A DNA stretch of 64,000 bases from Kingdonia uniflora. Taxonomy: Eukaryota > Streptophyta > Magnoliopsida > Ranunculales > Circaeasteraceae. The position numbers and the translations under genes are program-made. Under the pieces are notes generated by a model. That model saw nothing but the letters and a program-made list of their open reading frames with translations. It did not search any database and was not told the origin of the DNA. Numbering within the stretch: the first letter of the stretch is position 1; every line of letters starts with the position of its first letter. Location of the stretch: positions 2,480,001 to 2,544,000 of the forward strand of contig JACGCM010000155.1 of assembly GCA_014058105.1 (NCBI GenBank), given 5' to 3'. This document shows, piece after piece, positions 44,238-56,768 of this stretch.

Positions 44238-45758
44238 ATGACAAATCAAGACAAATCACACCACACCCTGCCTGACCCTGCTGAAGGAGTAACAGATTTG
44301 CGAACAACTGTGCAAACAAAAGCCGAATGACGAATAGAGCTAGAGAAATAGCTCGCCAGCATGCAAAACGCACTCAGAGAACTTCAAGATCAGATAACAG
44401 CAAATCTGAGACCACATATCGCTCTGCCTGTAACCTCGAGGATATCGGTCCATGATTGCTTGGGAATCCGAGGCAAGAATCCAATACTTTCTAAAATTCA
44501 GCATGAACTAGTCTTACCATGGAGTCACGTCAATCCACCGTTACCTGCTGGGGCGATAATAGATCTGCAGCAAGAGCAAGAACAAAGCAGAGAAAAACCT
44601 CGAGTTTCGGTCTATGACCGCATAGGAGAAGCAACAGGAGAGCATAATCCTACGGAAGGACCAGCAACAAGATGAACTGTCACGTCTCGCCTACATCTCA
44701 CTCCGAAACAGGTAGACAAGCGCATCAAGGAGCTGTTAGACGCTCAAATACACACTACAAAAAATAGCTATCCTAAACTACAAAATAGCCCACTCGCACA
44801 AGAGTTGCTAGATGAGGAAGTGCCCGCCAGTTTTCATACTCCAAAGATCCATAAATACAAGGGGGGAGATCTTGTGGAACACGTCCAAGAATTCTAAGAA
44901 TCTTTGGGACTACATTCGACATCTAACCACATCCTCTGCCGCCTCTTTCCAACCAGTTTGAAAGGAGAACCTCTACGATGGTTCCACACACTCAATGAAG
45001 GATCTATCTTCACTTTCGAACAACTTCGCGAACTGTTTGTCAAAAACTATTCGCACAATAAAGACAAGGAGGAGAGTCTTTACTCTTTGTTCAGCCTCAA
45101 GCAGGCACCAGATGAAAAATTAGAAACGTTCACCAGAAATTTTTTCGGGCTAGCTCAAAAAATTGACAACCTCGACAGGAAAATTACAATCTCCGTTTTC
45201 ACCAACGCTCTACTCGCGGGTGGACGAGTCAAGGAGCACCTAGTTCTCAACAAACCACTGACGTTGGAGGACATGATCGAGAAGGTCAACAACTTCATCG
45301 ACCTTGAACGGCTGACGACTGAGAAGCCAAGACCTCAGCACACCACCCTACCAACAAAAGGCCATCCCGACGAACGAGCCCATAACAGCAATAAAGACTA
45401 TAGGGGTGATAAGAAGCGATTCAAATCCAATGGCAATCAAGGACACCACAGACAAAAGAAGCTTATAGCATGTATACCGCAGTTAACAACTACTCTGGCA
45501 GACCTATATCTGTTGCTACAAAAAGATGAGTGCTTCAGAACTGCCAATACTCTTCCGCCCATACCAGGAAAGCCTTACTGCATTCACCACCAGATACAAC
45601 ATCATGACACGGAGCAGTGTTTCGCACTGATATATTTTTTCCAGACTATATTTGTACAAGGACAAATGTTGGAGTACATTGTCGACATCAAAAGTTATAA
45701 GGATGGCAGCTACAAGACTGACGCCAAGATCGTCCAAGTTGATGTAACAAATGAATAA
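44238..45758 (+). pseudogene. gag
   Basis: The ATG at 44238 starts a polar N-terminus ended by stops after about 30 codons. An open block follows at 44361-44675, and a longer one at 44904-45758 (284 codons). The latter has the retrotransposon gag capsid signature ('LKGEPLRWFHTLNEGSI', 'FEQLRELFVKNYSHNKDKE') and a Cys/His block 'YCIHHQIQHHDTEQCF'. Gag assembles the particle that packages element RNA. Only a few stops break it. Confidence 0.75.
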
Positions 45759-45764
45759 AAGCAT

Positions 45765-46385
45765 TTGTATTTCATTGAGACTCAAACAATCAACAACTTT
45801 AACAGAGCTAAGCGTAGGCGCGTCGGACAATGCCATGATTTGACAATGGGAGACAAAGAAGCCCGTTTGTTGCCAGAATCCAGCAATCGGCGAGCCGGGA
45901 TTTCTTTCGAAGACTGTGACATTCATCACGTCAACTTTCCGCACCACGATGCTCTCGTCATCATGTTAAAAATGAGGAACATAGATCTGCATACAATGAT
46001 GATAGATACCGGCAGCAGCATCAAACTAATTTTTTAGAGCACAGTCGACCAAATGGGTTTAGCAGACAAGGTTAAACCAAGTGACATCAATATCTCTGGA
46101 TTCAACGGCTCTATGTAAGAGCGCGTGGGGAAAATCACGCATCCCATCACAGCCGGGCCAGTCACACTTGACATAGTTTTCTATGTCATTAAAGCTAAAT
46201 CCCGTTACCTGGGCATTATGGGGCAACCATGGTTACATGACATGAAAGTTATTCCCTTCACATATCATCATGCATTACGATTCGATTGGAAAGGAGGAAT
46301 CTATGAAATCAAAGGAAGCCAAAAATTAGCCCGAGCTTGTGATAATACTATTGAAACTAAACCAACTGCAACAACTCCTGCATAG
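45765..46385 (+). pseudogene. pol: aspartic protease
   Basis: 'HTMMIDTGSSIKLIF' holds the Asp-Thr-Gly active site at about 46000-46035, followed by a stop. 'ERVGKITHPITAGPVTLDIV' and 'GIMGQPWLHDMKVIPFTYHH' complete the domain. The protease cleaves the Gag-Pol polyprotein. Two stops interrupt it. Confidence 0.75.
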
Positions 46386-46418
46386 CAATTACAACAATCA
46401 ATTCCAACAGAACCTCAG

Positions 46419-47390
46419 TTGCCAGACGTCAAACCAACAGAGTACATAGAGATCAGTGGCACTCACAGAGGAACTCACATTGGAACTCTCTTCAGCACGG
46501 AGAAGCGCTCGAGTCTCATACAATTCCTCGCAGAGAACAACGACGTCTTTGCATGGACGTTTCATGAAATTCCAGGGATCGATCCAACTATAGCATGCCA
46601 CAAGCTAGGGCTTAAAGATAAAGCAGAACCGGTCAAACAAAAGCAACGAACTCTAGTACCAAAACTGCGAGACGAAGTGAATTAAGAGATCGACAAATTG
46701 ATCGAGGTCAGTTTCATTCGCAAAGCTATTTACCCAGACTGGATCTCGAGCATTGTTGCAGTACCTAAAAAGAATGGTAAAATTAGAATCTGTGTTGATT
46801 TCATAGATCTCAACAAACACACTCCGAAAGATAGCTTTCCACTTCCAATCATCAATCACCTGCTCGATTCTACAACAGGTCACGAACTCCTCTCATTGAT
46901 GGACGCTGCATCAGGATATAATCAGATACCACTTCTTCTTGAAGATCAAGACAAGACTTTATTCATTACTGAACAAGGTCTATATTGCTATAGAGTCATG
47001 CCTTTCGGCCTAAAAAATGTCGGTGCCACCTATCAGAGATTGATGATACAGATGTTCAAAGACCATCTCGGTAAAACAATGGAGGTCTACATTGACAATA
47101 TGCTCTGCAAAAGTCTCAAGAAAGAGGGCCATCTTACATATTTGAGAGCAACTTTTGAGATCTTGCGATCCTACAAAATGCGTTTAAGTCCCGAGAAATG
47201 CCAGTTTGGGGTACAATCCAGGAAGTTTTTAGGCCACCTAATAAGCAGAAGAGGCATTAAAGTTTATCCATCCAATATACGAGCTCTCTTAGCTATGCCT
47301 TCGCCAAAGACGAAGAAGGACGTTCAGAAACTAGTCGGGAAGATTGCAACGCTCAACAGATTTGTATCCAAATCATCAGACAGATGTTGA
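46419..47390 (+). pseudogene. pol: reverse transcriptase with changed catalytic motif
   Basis: Blocks are 'WISSIVAVPKKNGKIRICVD', 'SLMDAASGYNQIPLL' (motif A), 'MPFGLKNVGATYQRLM' and 'VYIDNMLCKSL' (motif C). The usual Tyr-x-Asp-Asp reads Tyr-Ile-Asp-Asn, so one of the two metal-binding aspartates of motif C is Asn. The older copy at 6974-7198 still has YIDD. The frame is open from 46698 to 47390, with a stop just before. Confidence 0.85.
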
Positions 47391-47471
47391 TCTCTGTTCA
47401 ATCTATTAAGACAGGGTACATCTTGAGGAAAATCAAAGAAAGACCCAGAGATCGAATGGACAGATGAATGT

Positions 47472-48611
47472 GTGGCATCCTTCTTCGAACTCAAGCATTA
47501 TTTGGGCAAACCACCAGTTATGAGCACACCAACAGAAGGAGAAGAACTAACAGTATACCTAGTCATCACTGATACATCTCTCAGCTCTGTTCTCCTCCGG
47601 CTGGAGGAAAAGACCGAGAAGCCAGTCTATTTTATCAGTAAGACTCTGACTCCCGCGGAAACGAGATACACCAAGATCGAGAAGCTTCTTCTTGCTCTCG
47701 CCTATACATCCCAGAAATTAAAGCAGTATTTCCAGGCTCATACTATTTGCGTTTTGACGAACTATCCACTCCGCGAAATCTTATCTAAGCGCGAAAAATC
47801 TCGACGTATTCAACAATGGTCCGTAACACTCGGAGAGCACGATATGCATTTTGAACCACGCCATTCTGAAAAAGGTCAAGCTGTAACAGATTTCCTAGCA
47901 AACTTTCCTGTAGAGGATCCTGACTGGGAAGAAAAATTTATTGATCAGAAAGATGAACCACTCGCAGATCAATCCGATGATAAGTCAGATTGGGTAACAA
48001 AGAAAGGTTGGCGACTTTTGACTGACAGTTTCGTCGGTCAATCAGGATTAGGGATTGTAATCGTTCTTATTACTCCCTCCAATGATCGGCTCGAAAAATC
48101 CGCTCACCTCAGTTTTGAGGCAACCAATAACGAAGCAGAATATGAGGCTTTAATTTATGGCTTGGACATGGCAATCATACCGGGAGTAGCAGAACTCTCA
48201 GTCTACACCGATTCACTACTAATCGTCAACCATTACGCAGGCGTCTATCAAACCAATGGGAGAATGGTCGACTATGCTGCTGTAGTGGTCGAACGAATGA
48301 ACAAATTCTAGACAATTTCCATGGAGCATTTTCCAAGGGGAGAAAATAGACATTCAGATGCGCTCGCTTACCTTGTTGGTGTCCTCAGATCAGAAGCTCG
48401 TTACTTAAAGATCGACGTCATTTTTAACCCTAGTATCAATACCATCAAAGCCAACACCATTAATATTGGGGGCAACGAAGAGATCGAAGATGATTGGAGA
48501 AAGCCTTTCATTACTTACATCGGACCTCACAATAAATTTGAGGGGCCACTTCTTGAGGATCCTACGGAGCGGCAGAGATTAATTGACAACGCTCGAAGAT
48601 ACACTGTTTAG
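47472..48611 (+). pseudogene. pol: RNase H and second archaeal-type RNase H
   Basis: The first RNase H has 'TDTSLSSVLLRLEEKTEKPV' and 'YFISKTLTPAE'. The second, from about 48050, has 'LGIVIVLITPSNDRLEKSA' and 'FEATNNEAEYEALIYGLDMA', then 'LSVYTDSLLIVNHYAG', the archaeal/plant-type RNase H acquired by the Tat lineage. The acidic residues in 'NNEAEYEAL' and 'YTDSLL' are present. The frame is open 47472-48311, has one stop, then continues to 48609. Confidence 0.85.
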
Positions 48612-49741
48612 GATAATCTCCTATACAAAATTTCGGTCACTGGTCTCAACCTCTTTTGCCTATCTGACAAGAAGCACAACAATTCTTGCACGATCTACAC
48701 GAAGGCACGTACGGATCCCATGCAGCAGGACGATCTCTTGCAAACAGAGCTTTAACTCAAGGAATGTTTTAGCCTAAAATGAAAGCACAAGCAATCGAAT
48801 ATGCCCATAAGTGTGACGCTTGCCAGCGGTACAGACCTAAAATTCGAGCTCCAACAATCGAACTGTACTCGAGCCAAGTCACTTGGCCATTCAGACGATG
48901 GGCTCTCGACTTTGTAGGAGAGTTTCCTACAACACCAGGGAAACACAAACATTTATTGGTCGATACAGATTACTTTACTAAATGGGTAGAAACAGTTTTG
49001 TTGTGCCGGACCCGAGAAGACGAAGTCATCAGATTTATCTGGGAGAACATTATTATTCGATTCGGCAGATCACATCTCATCCGAATTGATAACGGACCAC
49101 AGTTTGTTGGCTCCAAGATCGTCGCATTCCTCAATGAGCACAACAACATTCATTCCCCATCTAACCCTTATTACTCACAAGGAAACGGACAGGCTGAGAT
49201 TACTAATCGAACTATTATGGATGACATCAATAAGCGTTTAGACAACAAAAAGGGAAACTGGGTGAACGAGTTACCACACGTACTTTAGGCCTACCGAACA
49301 ACTCCTAGAACCGCAGCAGGCTGTACTCCGTTCTTATTGGCTTATGGGACTGAAGCCATCATTCCCACTCAGTATCATCACCCGATACATGACCACGAGA
49401 TGATAGATGATGAAAACGAATTTTTGATCGCATGTAATTTGAATTTGATCGAAGAAACACGTGACAGAGCTCTTGTTAATCTGGGAAGATATTATCTCGC
49501 TTTATCCCAGTCATATAACAAACGTGTCCGACACAGAGAATTCAAAGTTAAAGACCTCGTTCTCAGAGAAATCCCACCACATCACAAAACACCTAGTGTT
49601 GGGAAGTTGGCAAAGAATTAGGAAGGTCATTTTATCATAACTGGAATGAGTAGTTTAGGATCCTACGATCTCAGTACGTATGATGGAGTTCCCGTACCTA
49701 ATCCATGGAGTACTCGCCGATTAAAACTGTATCGAAGATAA
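48612..49741 (+). pseudogene. pol: integrase
   Basis: The zinc-binding region is split by a frame slip but keeps 'CDACQRYRPKIRAP'. The core shows 'RRWALDFVGEFPTT' (first Asp), 'LIRIDNGPQFVGSKIV' (second Asp) and 'YYSQGNGQAEITNRTIMDDI' (Glu), so the DDE triad is intact. A stop at 49286-49288 breaks 'HVL-AYRTTPRTAAG'. The C-terminal part ends 'STRRLKLYRR' with TAA at 49739-49741. There is no chromodomain, as expected for the Tat lineage. Confidence 0.85.
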
Positions 49742-49864
49742 ATATGCTGTAACATCCGATATTATGCAATAAAGTACTTTTCAACATCATTTTGCAAGTC
49801 TACTCAATTCAAGCATTTCTGTTATCTCCGTCTATCCCAGAGTATTACATACATCATAGCAGTT

Positions 49865-50493
49865 CAAATAAATTCACTCTCCGAAGGTCGCTTATTGAGA
49901 TAATCAATTCGATCTGGCAGGGATGCGCCATACAGCTATTCAATATTCAAAGATGTATCAGTACGGTCGATTATCGATACGCTCAATTCGACCTGTGACT
50001 GAGACCTACATCATAGTTATTCAAATAAATTTACTCTCTGAGGGTCGCTTATTGAGATAATCAATTCGATCTGGCAGAGATGCGCCATACAGCTATTCAA
50101 TATTCAAAGATGTCTCGGTACGGTCGCTTATTGATACGCTCAATTCAACCTGTGACCGAGACCTACATCGTAGCTGGTCAAATAAATTCACTATCCGAAG
50201 GTCGCTTATTGAGATAATCAATTCGATCTGACAGAGATGCGTCATACAGCTATTCAATATTTAAAGATGTCCCGGTACGGTCGCTTATTGATACGTTCAA
50301 TTTGACCTGTGACCGAGACCTACATCATAGCCGTTCAAATAAATTTGCTCTCCGAAGGTCGCTTATTGAGATAATTAATCCGATCTGGTAGAGATGCACC
50401 ATACAGCTATTCAATATTCAAAGATGTCTCAGTACGGTCGCTTATTGATACGCTCAATTCGACCTGTGACTGAGACCTACACCGTAGCTGTTC
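49865..50493 (+). repeat. 157-bp tandem repeat, four copies
   Basis: The word 'tcaaataaat' recurs with its C at 49865, 50022, 50179, 50336 and 50493, an exact 157-bp period. Each unit contains 'ggtcgcttattgagataat', 'gatctg(g/a)cagagatgcg', 'gctattcaatattcaaagat' and 'ctgtgac(c/t)gagacctaca'. Units differ at a modest number of sites. It lies between the end of pol and the antisense blocks. A partial monomer end precedes the first copy. Confidence 0.9.
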
Positions 50494-50700
50494 AAATAAA
50501 TTCGACCATACAACACTGTTGCAATCATATCTCTACATTGTTGTTTATTGATTCAACCAATTCGACCATACAAAGAGATTACAGAACAAAAACATTTTCT
50601 ACTAAACTTTTGACATTTTTCTACAGCAAAGACATATTACACTCTGTCTCATTACAATATAAACAATAAAACTACTTTTCACGCTTTAGGCGTACAACAT

Positions 50701-52905
50701 TCAAACTTTCTCAGGCCCAGATAAAAGTAAGGCAGGGAAAGGAATAGCCGCATCAACTACAATAGAAGGTGCATTCAACAATTCCATAACTCTCAGCATC
50801 AAATTATCTATATAAGATAACCGCACTAGCTGCAAATCATATTCCATGACGTATTCAGTTGAAGCAGCCAAGATCGAATCACGCTCTGTTTGAAAATTCT
50901 CTACATCAGCATGCAATATAGCCATAGTGCGCAATGTAACATTATCTGCAGTCAACAACGTAGCTTCACAAAATTCGGCCTTCACCTTGTTTAGTTCGTC
51001 TTTAAGATTTTTACATCGATCTGCCAGAGATTTTTTCGCCTGCAGCAACAAATCTCTATATTGCTTCATTATCTGCACACTACGCTCCATCTTCTGCTTC
51101 AGACGTTGCAACTTCTTATCTACCTCCTTCGAATAATTGATCTCATCTTCAGCTGCATCCACCATCCTCTGCGACTCTTTATACTTCACATGGAGCTCCT
51201 CGAAAACTTCATTACCTTGCATATACTCTAGTATCAAAGCTTGTTTTTCCCGGCCAAGATCGGCGATACGTGTGCTAAACTTATTGATGGTTTCATTCAA
51301 CTTTCGATCTCTCTTGGAACATGCTTCCTCGTGAGTTTTGGCACGGTCACTTTTTCTCTGACATGAGTCTCAAGCCTCATGCAAATCCCAGTTCAGCCTT
51401 TTCAGACGCTCTCGCATATGACGGATTTCAGCGTCTTGCTTCTTTAAGAGATCAGTATTATTTGTTACCACCGACTGATGGTACAACAGATCGTTCTACT
51501 TTTCAATCGTACTTAATAGATCCAGAACTTGCTAATTCACTGCCACGGTCTCCAACTTTTTCTTCTTCAGAGATTCTTTCTACAGTTCGGCCTCATTATT
51601 AGCAGTCAATATCTCTGCATCCTTACATGACAACTCTACAGTCACCGCATTTAGCCAACTATGCAGTAGGGCTGTGCAAGAAACCGTAAAAACCGACAAA
51701 CCGAACCATATTTAGCAAAACGAATCGGTTTCCAGAAGACTAGTTTCGGTTTCGGCTTCTATTTTCCAGAACCGACAAGAACCGGTTCGGTTTTGGTTCC
51801 TCAAACGAGAACCCGTAAGAAATTGAACCGAACCGAGTTACTCACTGAAAGTAAGCACTGAAAATCTATCTTTCCTCAACACAGATCTGCATTCCTTGTA
51901 ACAACAACAATCCCTTGCAATTCTTCTCTACTTCAAACCCTAATGTCGAGTTCTCCACTTCAAACAACACTAATAAAGAAGAGAGAGAAGCCCCAAGCCT
52001 CCTTTGCGAAGAATATATTCCCTCTCTTTGTTCGATCTGATCTTGAATATAAAACTCCAAAAAATTAAAAAATTAAAAAATTAAACTCCCAAGATGAGGA
52101 GCAACAGGAGGGATTTTGGGAAGAAGAAGAGCTGAAAATCGGCAGCCACCATTGAAGCTTTGAAAGCTACTATGTAGTCAAAGCAGCAGCTATGGGTGAG
52201 GGAGTCAAGGTAGTAGCTATCGTTCCCGAGTCGGTATTGTATTGAAGAAGAGGAAGAGAGGAATGGGTGGACCACATATCAAGGAAGTCAGTATTCAAGA
52301 AGAGGAAGAGGAATGAGGAATGGGTAGACCACATTTCAAGGAAGCAAACAACTTCTTGTGGCCGTTCAAACTGAGTGCTCCATCTGGTGGTTTGAAGAAG
52401 AAGAGGAACACTATGTCGAAGGTGGAGAGACTGGAAATCGTGAGGATTACATCAATGAGTTTATTAGGAGGATGAATTAGTGAGAGAAAAACAAAGATCT
52501 ATTAGTATTTTTTTATTTTGGATTTTGTCAACAAGTTTAATTGATTTTAGGTTATAATTGTTGTGTTAAAAAAAAAAACAGTAAATCGATTCGGTTCGGT
52601 TTTGAGTCAGTTTTTCATTTAACAAATCGGTTCGGTTCGGGTTTGAAACTGACTCAAATCGGTTCAGTTTCGGTTCTCAGTTTTAGGAACCGATTTAGGT
52701 CGGTTCGGTTTCAGTTATGGGCAGAACCCGACCCGAACCGACCCGTGCTCAGCCCTACTCTGCAGTTCCAACATATCAGATTCTAGCTTCGAATTCGACA
52801 AAGTCATATTTTTAATCGCCAACAAACATTGTTGCAACTTGGCAGACAGTTCCTTATTTGATACGAATAAAACAACTAGTTTGTCCTATTCATCGTCTTC
52901 AGCCT
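50701..52905 (-). pseudogene. Antisense coiled-coil protein of the retroelement, C-terminal part
   Basis: The longest open block is 51300-50701 (199 codons), rich in Lys, Glu, Leu and Gln with heptad-like spacing ('KKLQRLKQKMERSVQIMKQY', 'NLKDELNKVKAEF') and ending 'PFPALLLSGPEKV'. Upstream on minus the same kind of sequence continues through 51658-51301 ('QRKSDRAKTHEEACSKRDRK') with stops. After the hAT insertion (51667-52757) it continues at 52905-52766 ('VSNKELSAKLQQCLLAIKNM'). Function is unknown. It reads against gag-pol. Confidence 0.55.
51667..52757. mobile_element. hAT-type non-autonomous element, 1091 bp
   Basis: The left end TAGGGCTGTGCAAG and the inverted right end TAGGGCTGAGCACG are terminal inverted repeats. 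Flanking 8-bp words CTATGCAG (51659-51666) and CTCTGCAG (52758-52765) form a target duplication with one change, the hAT length. Subterminal 'aaccgaaccg'/'cggttcggtt' words are repeated many times in inverted orientation at the two ends. There is no transposase. It inserted into the antisense coiled-coil region of the retroelement. Confidence 0.85.
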
Positions 52906-53057
52906 AGAAGAGCATATTACAAATGACAATATATCTATCAACAGATATTCTTGCGAACAAGACATATCATTCAACAACATTTATTACAACATCAAGCTAT
53001 GATACACGAATCAACTACATTATGCATAGCACAATCATATGCCACAATTTAGTAGGC

Positions 53058-54153
53058 TTATGATTGAACCCTACTACTACTCGCATCTACTTGCAAATGT
53101 TCATTGAAGATTACGACCTCTTGCGGACAGGTCTTATGCCGTGTGTGAGGTAGCAGATCTTTGACCTCCTCCTCCTTAGACTCTTCAGCTCGTGGTTTTG
53201 AGGTTGAAGCTCCCCCACCCTCATTCCCTTTTGCAAACCACATATTTTCAACCTTATCATTCTCTACTTCCACATTCTTACCACAGCTCGAGATATAACG
53301 TCTAAATTCATTTTCTACTCTCTCAAGCTTGCCCCCATAAAACGCGATCACATCGGCTATCTGACGTTTGTAGTCCGTGTTGATAACACGTTTTCCCCGC
53401 TTTGGAATAATTTTTTCCTTCAAACGCGATTGGGACACTTGCAGACATTTTTGCGTATCTGGTAAATGCGCTTCTAACAATGTCACTCTCTTCTCCGAGC
53501 TCTGCAACAACCTAATGCACTCCACCTTTTCTCCAAACATGCATTATGACCCTTGCATCGCTCCAGTTCATCGCAAGCATGCCTCAAAATAATTTCTAAT
53601 TGTGCCTGGATCTTTTTATCCTCCTTTTTTATGTTGAAGAAAAACATCCTCATTACTCTTTGCTCCTACAAAAGTCAAGCTCATCAGGCCGAGCTGAGCA
53701 TCTTTGCGCCTTTATACTATGGCGATTAAGCACTTCTTGCGCTAAGAATTTCACCCGAGCTGGGTCCGGCACTATACCTCTCTCAGTTAACAGTTCTAAA
53801 TAAGCCTCCTTCAATCCCCGCTCACTATCAACTTTGGCCTCAAAATGAAGCGTTAAAGATAATAACGACCTATGACACTTTAACTTGTCACTCTCATCTG
53901 CGAGTTGCTTATTCTTAAGAGATTTTTGGAATAAAGCGAACCTATCACCCTCTTTTCGCAAAACCTCATCCCTCTTAATTTTTATCTTTCCATATCTACA
54001 TTGAAGCTCGAATAACTTCCTAAAGGTGTTATCAAAGTTTAACTTATGAAGACGCCTCTTATATTCAAGTTTATTGTGTACCTGTTGAGTACTATTGATG
54101 GAATCCCTTGCTCGACTGAAGGCCTTCTCCAACTCGATCACTTTCCCCCTCAA
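53058..54153 (-). pseudogene. Antisense coiled-coil blocks of the retroelement, middle part
   Basis: Two open blocks on minus are 54153-53653 (166 codons: 'RGKVIELEKAFSRARDSINS', 'LTERGIVPDPARVKFLAQEV') and 53540-53058 (160 codons: 'RVTLLEAHLPDTQKCLQVSQ', 'KGNEGGGASTSKPRAEES'). They are charged and mostly helical by composition, with an acidic, Ser-rich tail ending at 53058. They may be one protein with the block at 50701-52905 or a separate one. No family is recognised with confidence. Confidence 0.5.
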
Positions 54154-54308
54154 ATGAACTACCTCCTACATACAAATTATATATTCACATCAAAACAACA
54201 TATATCAACAACAACCACAAAAAGTTCAAGTCTCAACAAAAATAGTTCTATCACCAGTACTAAGATCAAATATTGTCCAAGTCTCAAAACTATGTTACAA
54301 CTACAGAA

Positions 54309-56768
54309 TCAAGATTTAGCTTCCGCTACCTCCTTGGTCGTATCATCAGCAACTGGAGGAGCTGGGCTCTGCTCAGCGACTGGAGAGGCATCATCCCCTG
54401 GGAAAATGATTTTACTATACTTCCCTATAAGAGCAAGATCGACATCCTCTCTGCTCAAACCCCAGAAGTAGAAGGCTTGAATCAACTTATTTCAGGAAGC
54501 CACCACAATGTCAACAGCCTTCTTGGTTTCATCTTCAACCTTTTTCTTTGTAGCGGCAGCTTCCTTCTCGAACTGATCCTTCTGCAGAGCCTCCTCCTTC
54601 TCGAACTGCTCCTTCTGCAGGACCTTCTCCTTCTGCAATTGCTCACCCAACGCAGTTTGCTCCTTCAACTGTTTAGCCAAAGATGCTTTCTCAACCTCAT
54701 ACACGGCACAATCCGCAGCAGCTACCTTCAACACCTCTGCGGCCGACTTCCAAGCAACAGAAAGCTGTACCACGAGTACAACAAAGCAGTATTACAAGAT
54801 TAGATCATTTCTTAAAAAGATTTAATCAGATAACATCATGCATACCTGGGAGATACTGGATCGAATTTGGGTATCTAGGCGGATGGGATCACTCTTAGCC
54901 AAGTCCAGCGCCTCCTGCTCCATCGCTTTGAGGTCGACCTCCTTTGAAGAAGCTCGAATATCTTTCCCGGACTCTTGTTTCTGCTTCTTCAGAGAAGGAG
55001 CCATATTAACATCAGCATTCACCCCCTCAGTCCCTACCTGCGGTGTCTGCACAAGAGTTGTTTGTTCAGAAGGAGGCACCGTCCTTTTTACTTTAGGTCG
55101 CCGAACTAAGGAACTCGAAGTACCCGCAACACAGGCAAGAATCTCCATAACATCAGCATAAGCAGAGCCAGAAGTAGCCATAGCTCGATTTTGATGAGCT
55201 CGTTGCACTTTTTCAAACGCACAGTTCAGCCTCTTCTCTCTGCGGATACCAAGTTCTCCAAGAACTTTGCTCAGTTCGTTTCCATCTCGACTAACAACGT
55301 CGAACAGACTCGACGTATCAGCAACAACTTTTGGATTAGGCTTTGCCAAAACAGCAACAAACTATGTTAGCAGCTCGAAATAAGTTAAAAGACGAACTAC
55401 AGGCAGAATGAAGATACTTACTCTCGTTAAAATTCTTATATATCAGCTCGAGCGCCGTTTCCCCATGCACTTGCATACAATTACCCCTTACCATCACAAG
55501 ATGGTCACACCAAGGTCTCCCAGCATATTCAAAATCAAAGAATTTCGGCCTCGCCGAATCACTAAACAAGTATCCGCTCTTTCAATCTTTCACATATTTA
55601 AACTTATAGTATTTTAAGACATCGTCCGCAACGAACTGTCTCGCAATACCACCATCTCTCCACTTCTGATTAAGGGTTTCACAGACCCTCATCATCTCAA
55701 AGACATTACCATTTAATTAACCAAAGCAACTCTTTAAAGTATTTATTACCCCCTTTTGGAAAAAGGTTAGGGGAATACTCAACCCATATATGACCTGGTT
55801 CAAATAACAAAGAAATCCTTCCTCTATGACCTCTGCGCCAGTTCCATTATAATAAGCGATATCTATATCGTCTCTTATATCCATACTTCTCTTCCACTGA
55901 TCTAGGGAAGGCACCTGATAATGCTCTATATTACTACCCGGTCTCACTAGAGTTCTAAACCACAACCCCGCATTCATCACATAATGCCCCCATTTTCCAT
56001 CTAAACTTCTTTTATACTGCAAAATTTTTTTTGCTACGTCTACATTCTCGGGATACCTAAAAAATTGCCCAGTTTCAATCCCAGCATCCAGTCCCACATC
56101 CCTCCCAAAAGGAAGAGCCGATTTATCAACAGTTACAATACTAATTTCCTCCGAATCATTCATAGTTCTATCAGACAATGATGATTCCTCACTACTGGTA
56201 GATGCAAAAAATTTACTACTGGATTTCAGATTTTTTAAGCGCATCTACCACATATAGGAAAAATTTGTTAAGAGTTTTTTAATCAAACAGGCCTCCTCCC
56301 TCACCCGTACCCAACACTTTATTAATCTACCCAGAAGTTCAAAAATGCAACTACCAGTTCCAAGAAACTAATACAATAGCAGAAAAGATGGAAACAGAGA
56401 TACTAACCTGTACTAGAAGAGCAACAGTCGTCGACTTCGGACACCGCTCGCACCTCAGGCGATAAAACTTTGTTCTTCTCAGCAAGATCACACAACACTG
56501 GAGGACTGTGCTCAAAATTTGAAGATTTTCTCTCTCTAGAAATACTTCTTCCTCTGTCTGCAACTGATTATGGTTTAAGAGAAGACGAAAGAAAAGTTTT
56601 TATATTATCCCTCAGTTTCTGAAATAACGGCTCCTCGGGATACGTGTCCACATCATCTCTCCTAGCAGGCACGTCTTTTCGTTTACCCTCATAATGATTT
56701 TTGGAGTAACGTGCTCTATTATCACGTCTGTCTCTCTCCTTTGCCATTATTAAGGACTTACTGCCCAA
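54309..56768 (-). pseudogene. Antisense gene of the retroelement, multi-exon, gypsy-type-transposon-domain-like
   Basis: On minus the first block (56768-56568) is basic ('AKERDRRDNRARYSKNHYEG'). A GT-AG gap leads to 56244-55422 with 'KWGHYVMNAGLWFRTLVRPG', 'YGLSIPLTFFQKGVINTL' and 'PKFFDFEYAGRPWCDHLVMV'. This resembles proteins annotated as 'putative gypsy type transposon' (PF04195). A donor 'a|gtaagtat' at 55421 follows. Next comes 55340-54840 with a Lys-rich segment and a Pro/Gln linker, and a last block at 54764-54309. That one has a repeated 'EKEEALQKDQFEKE' coiled coil and the end 'SREDVDLALIGKYSKIIFPG'. At least three stops and one phase conflict mean it is no longer functional as read. 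Confidence 0.6.

Noticed and set aside
49865..50493. CRISPR-like array
   Set aside because: The 157-bp units are directly adjacent without unique spacers, and this is a plant retrotransposon; it is a tandem repeat.
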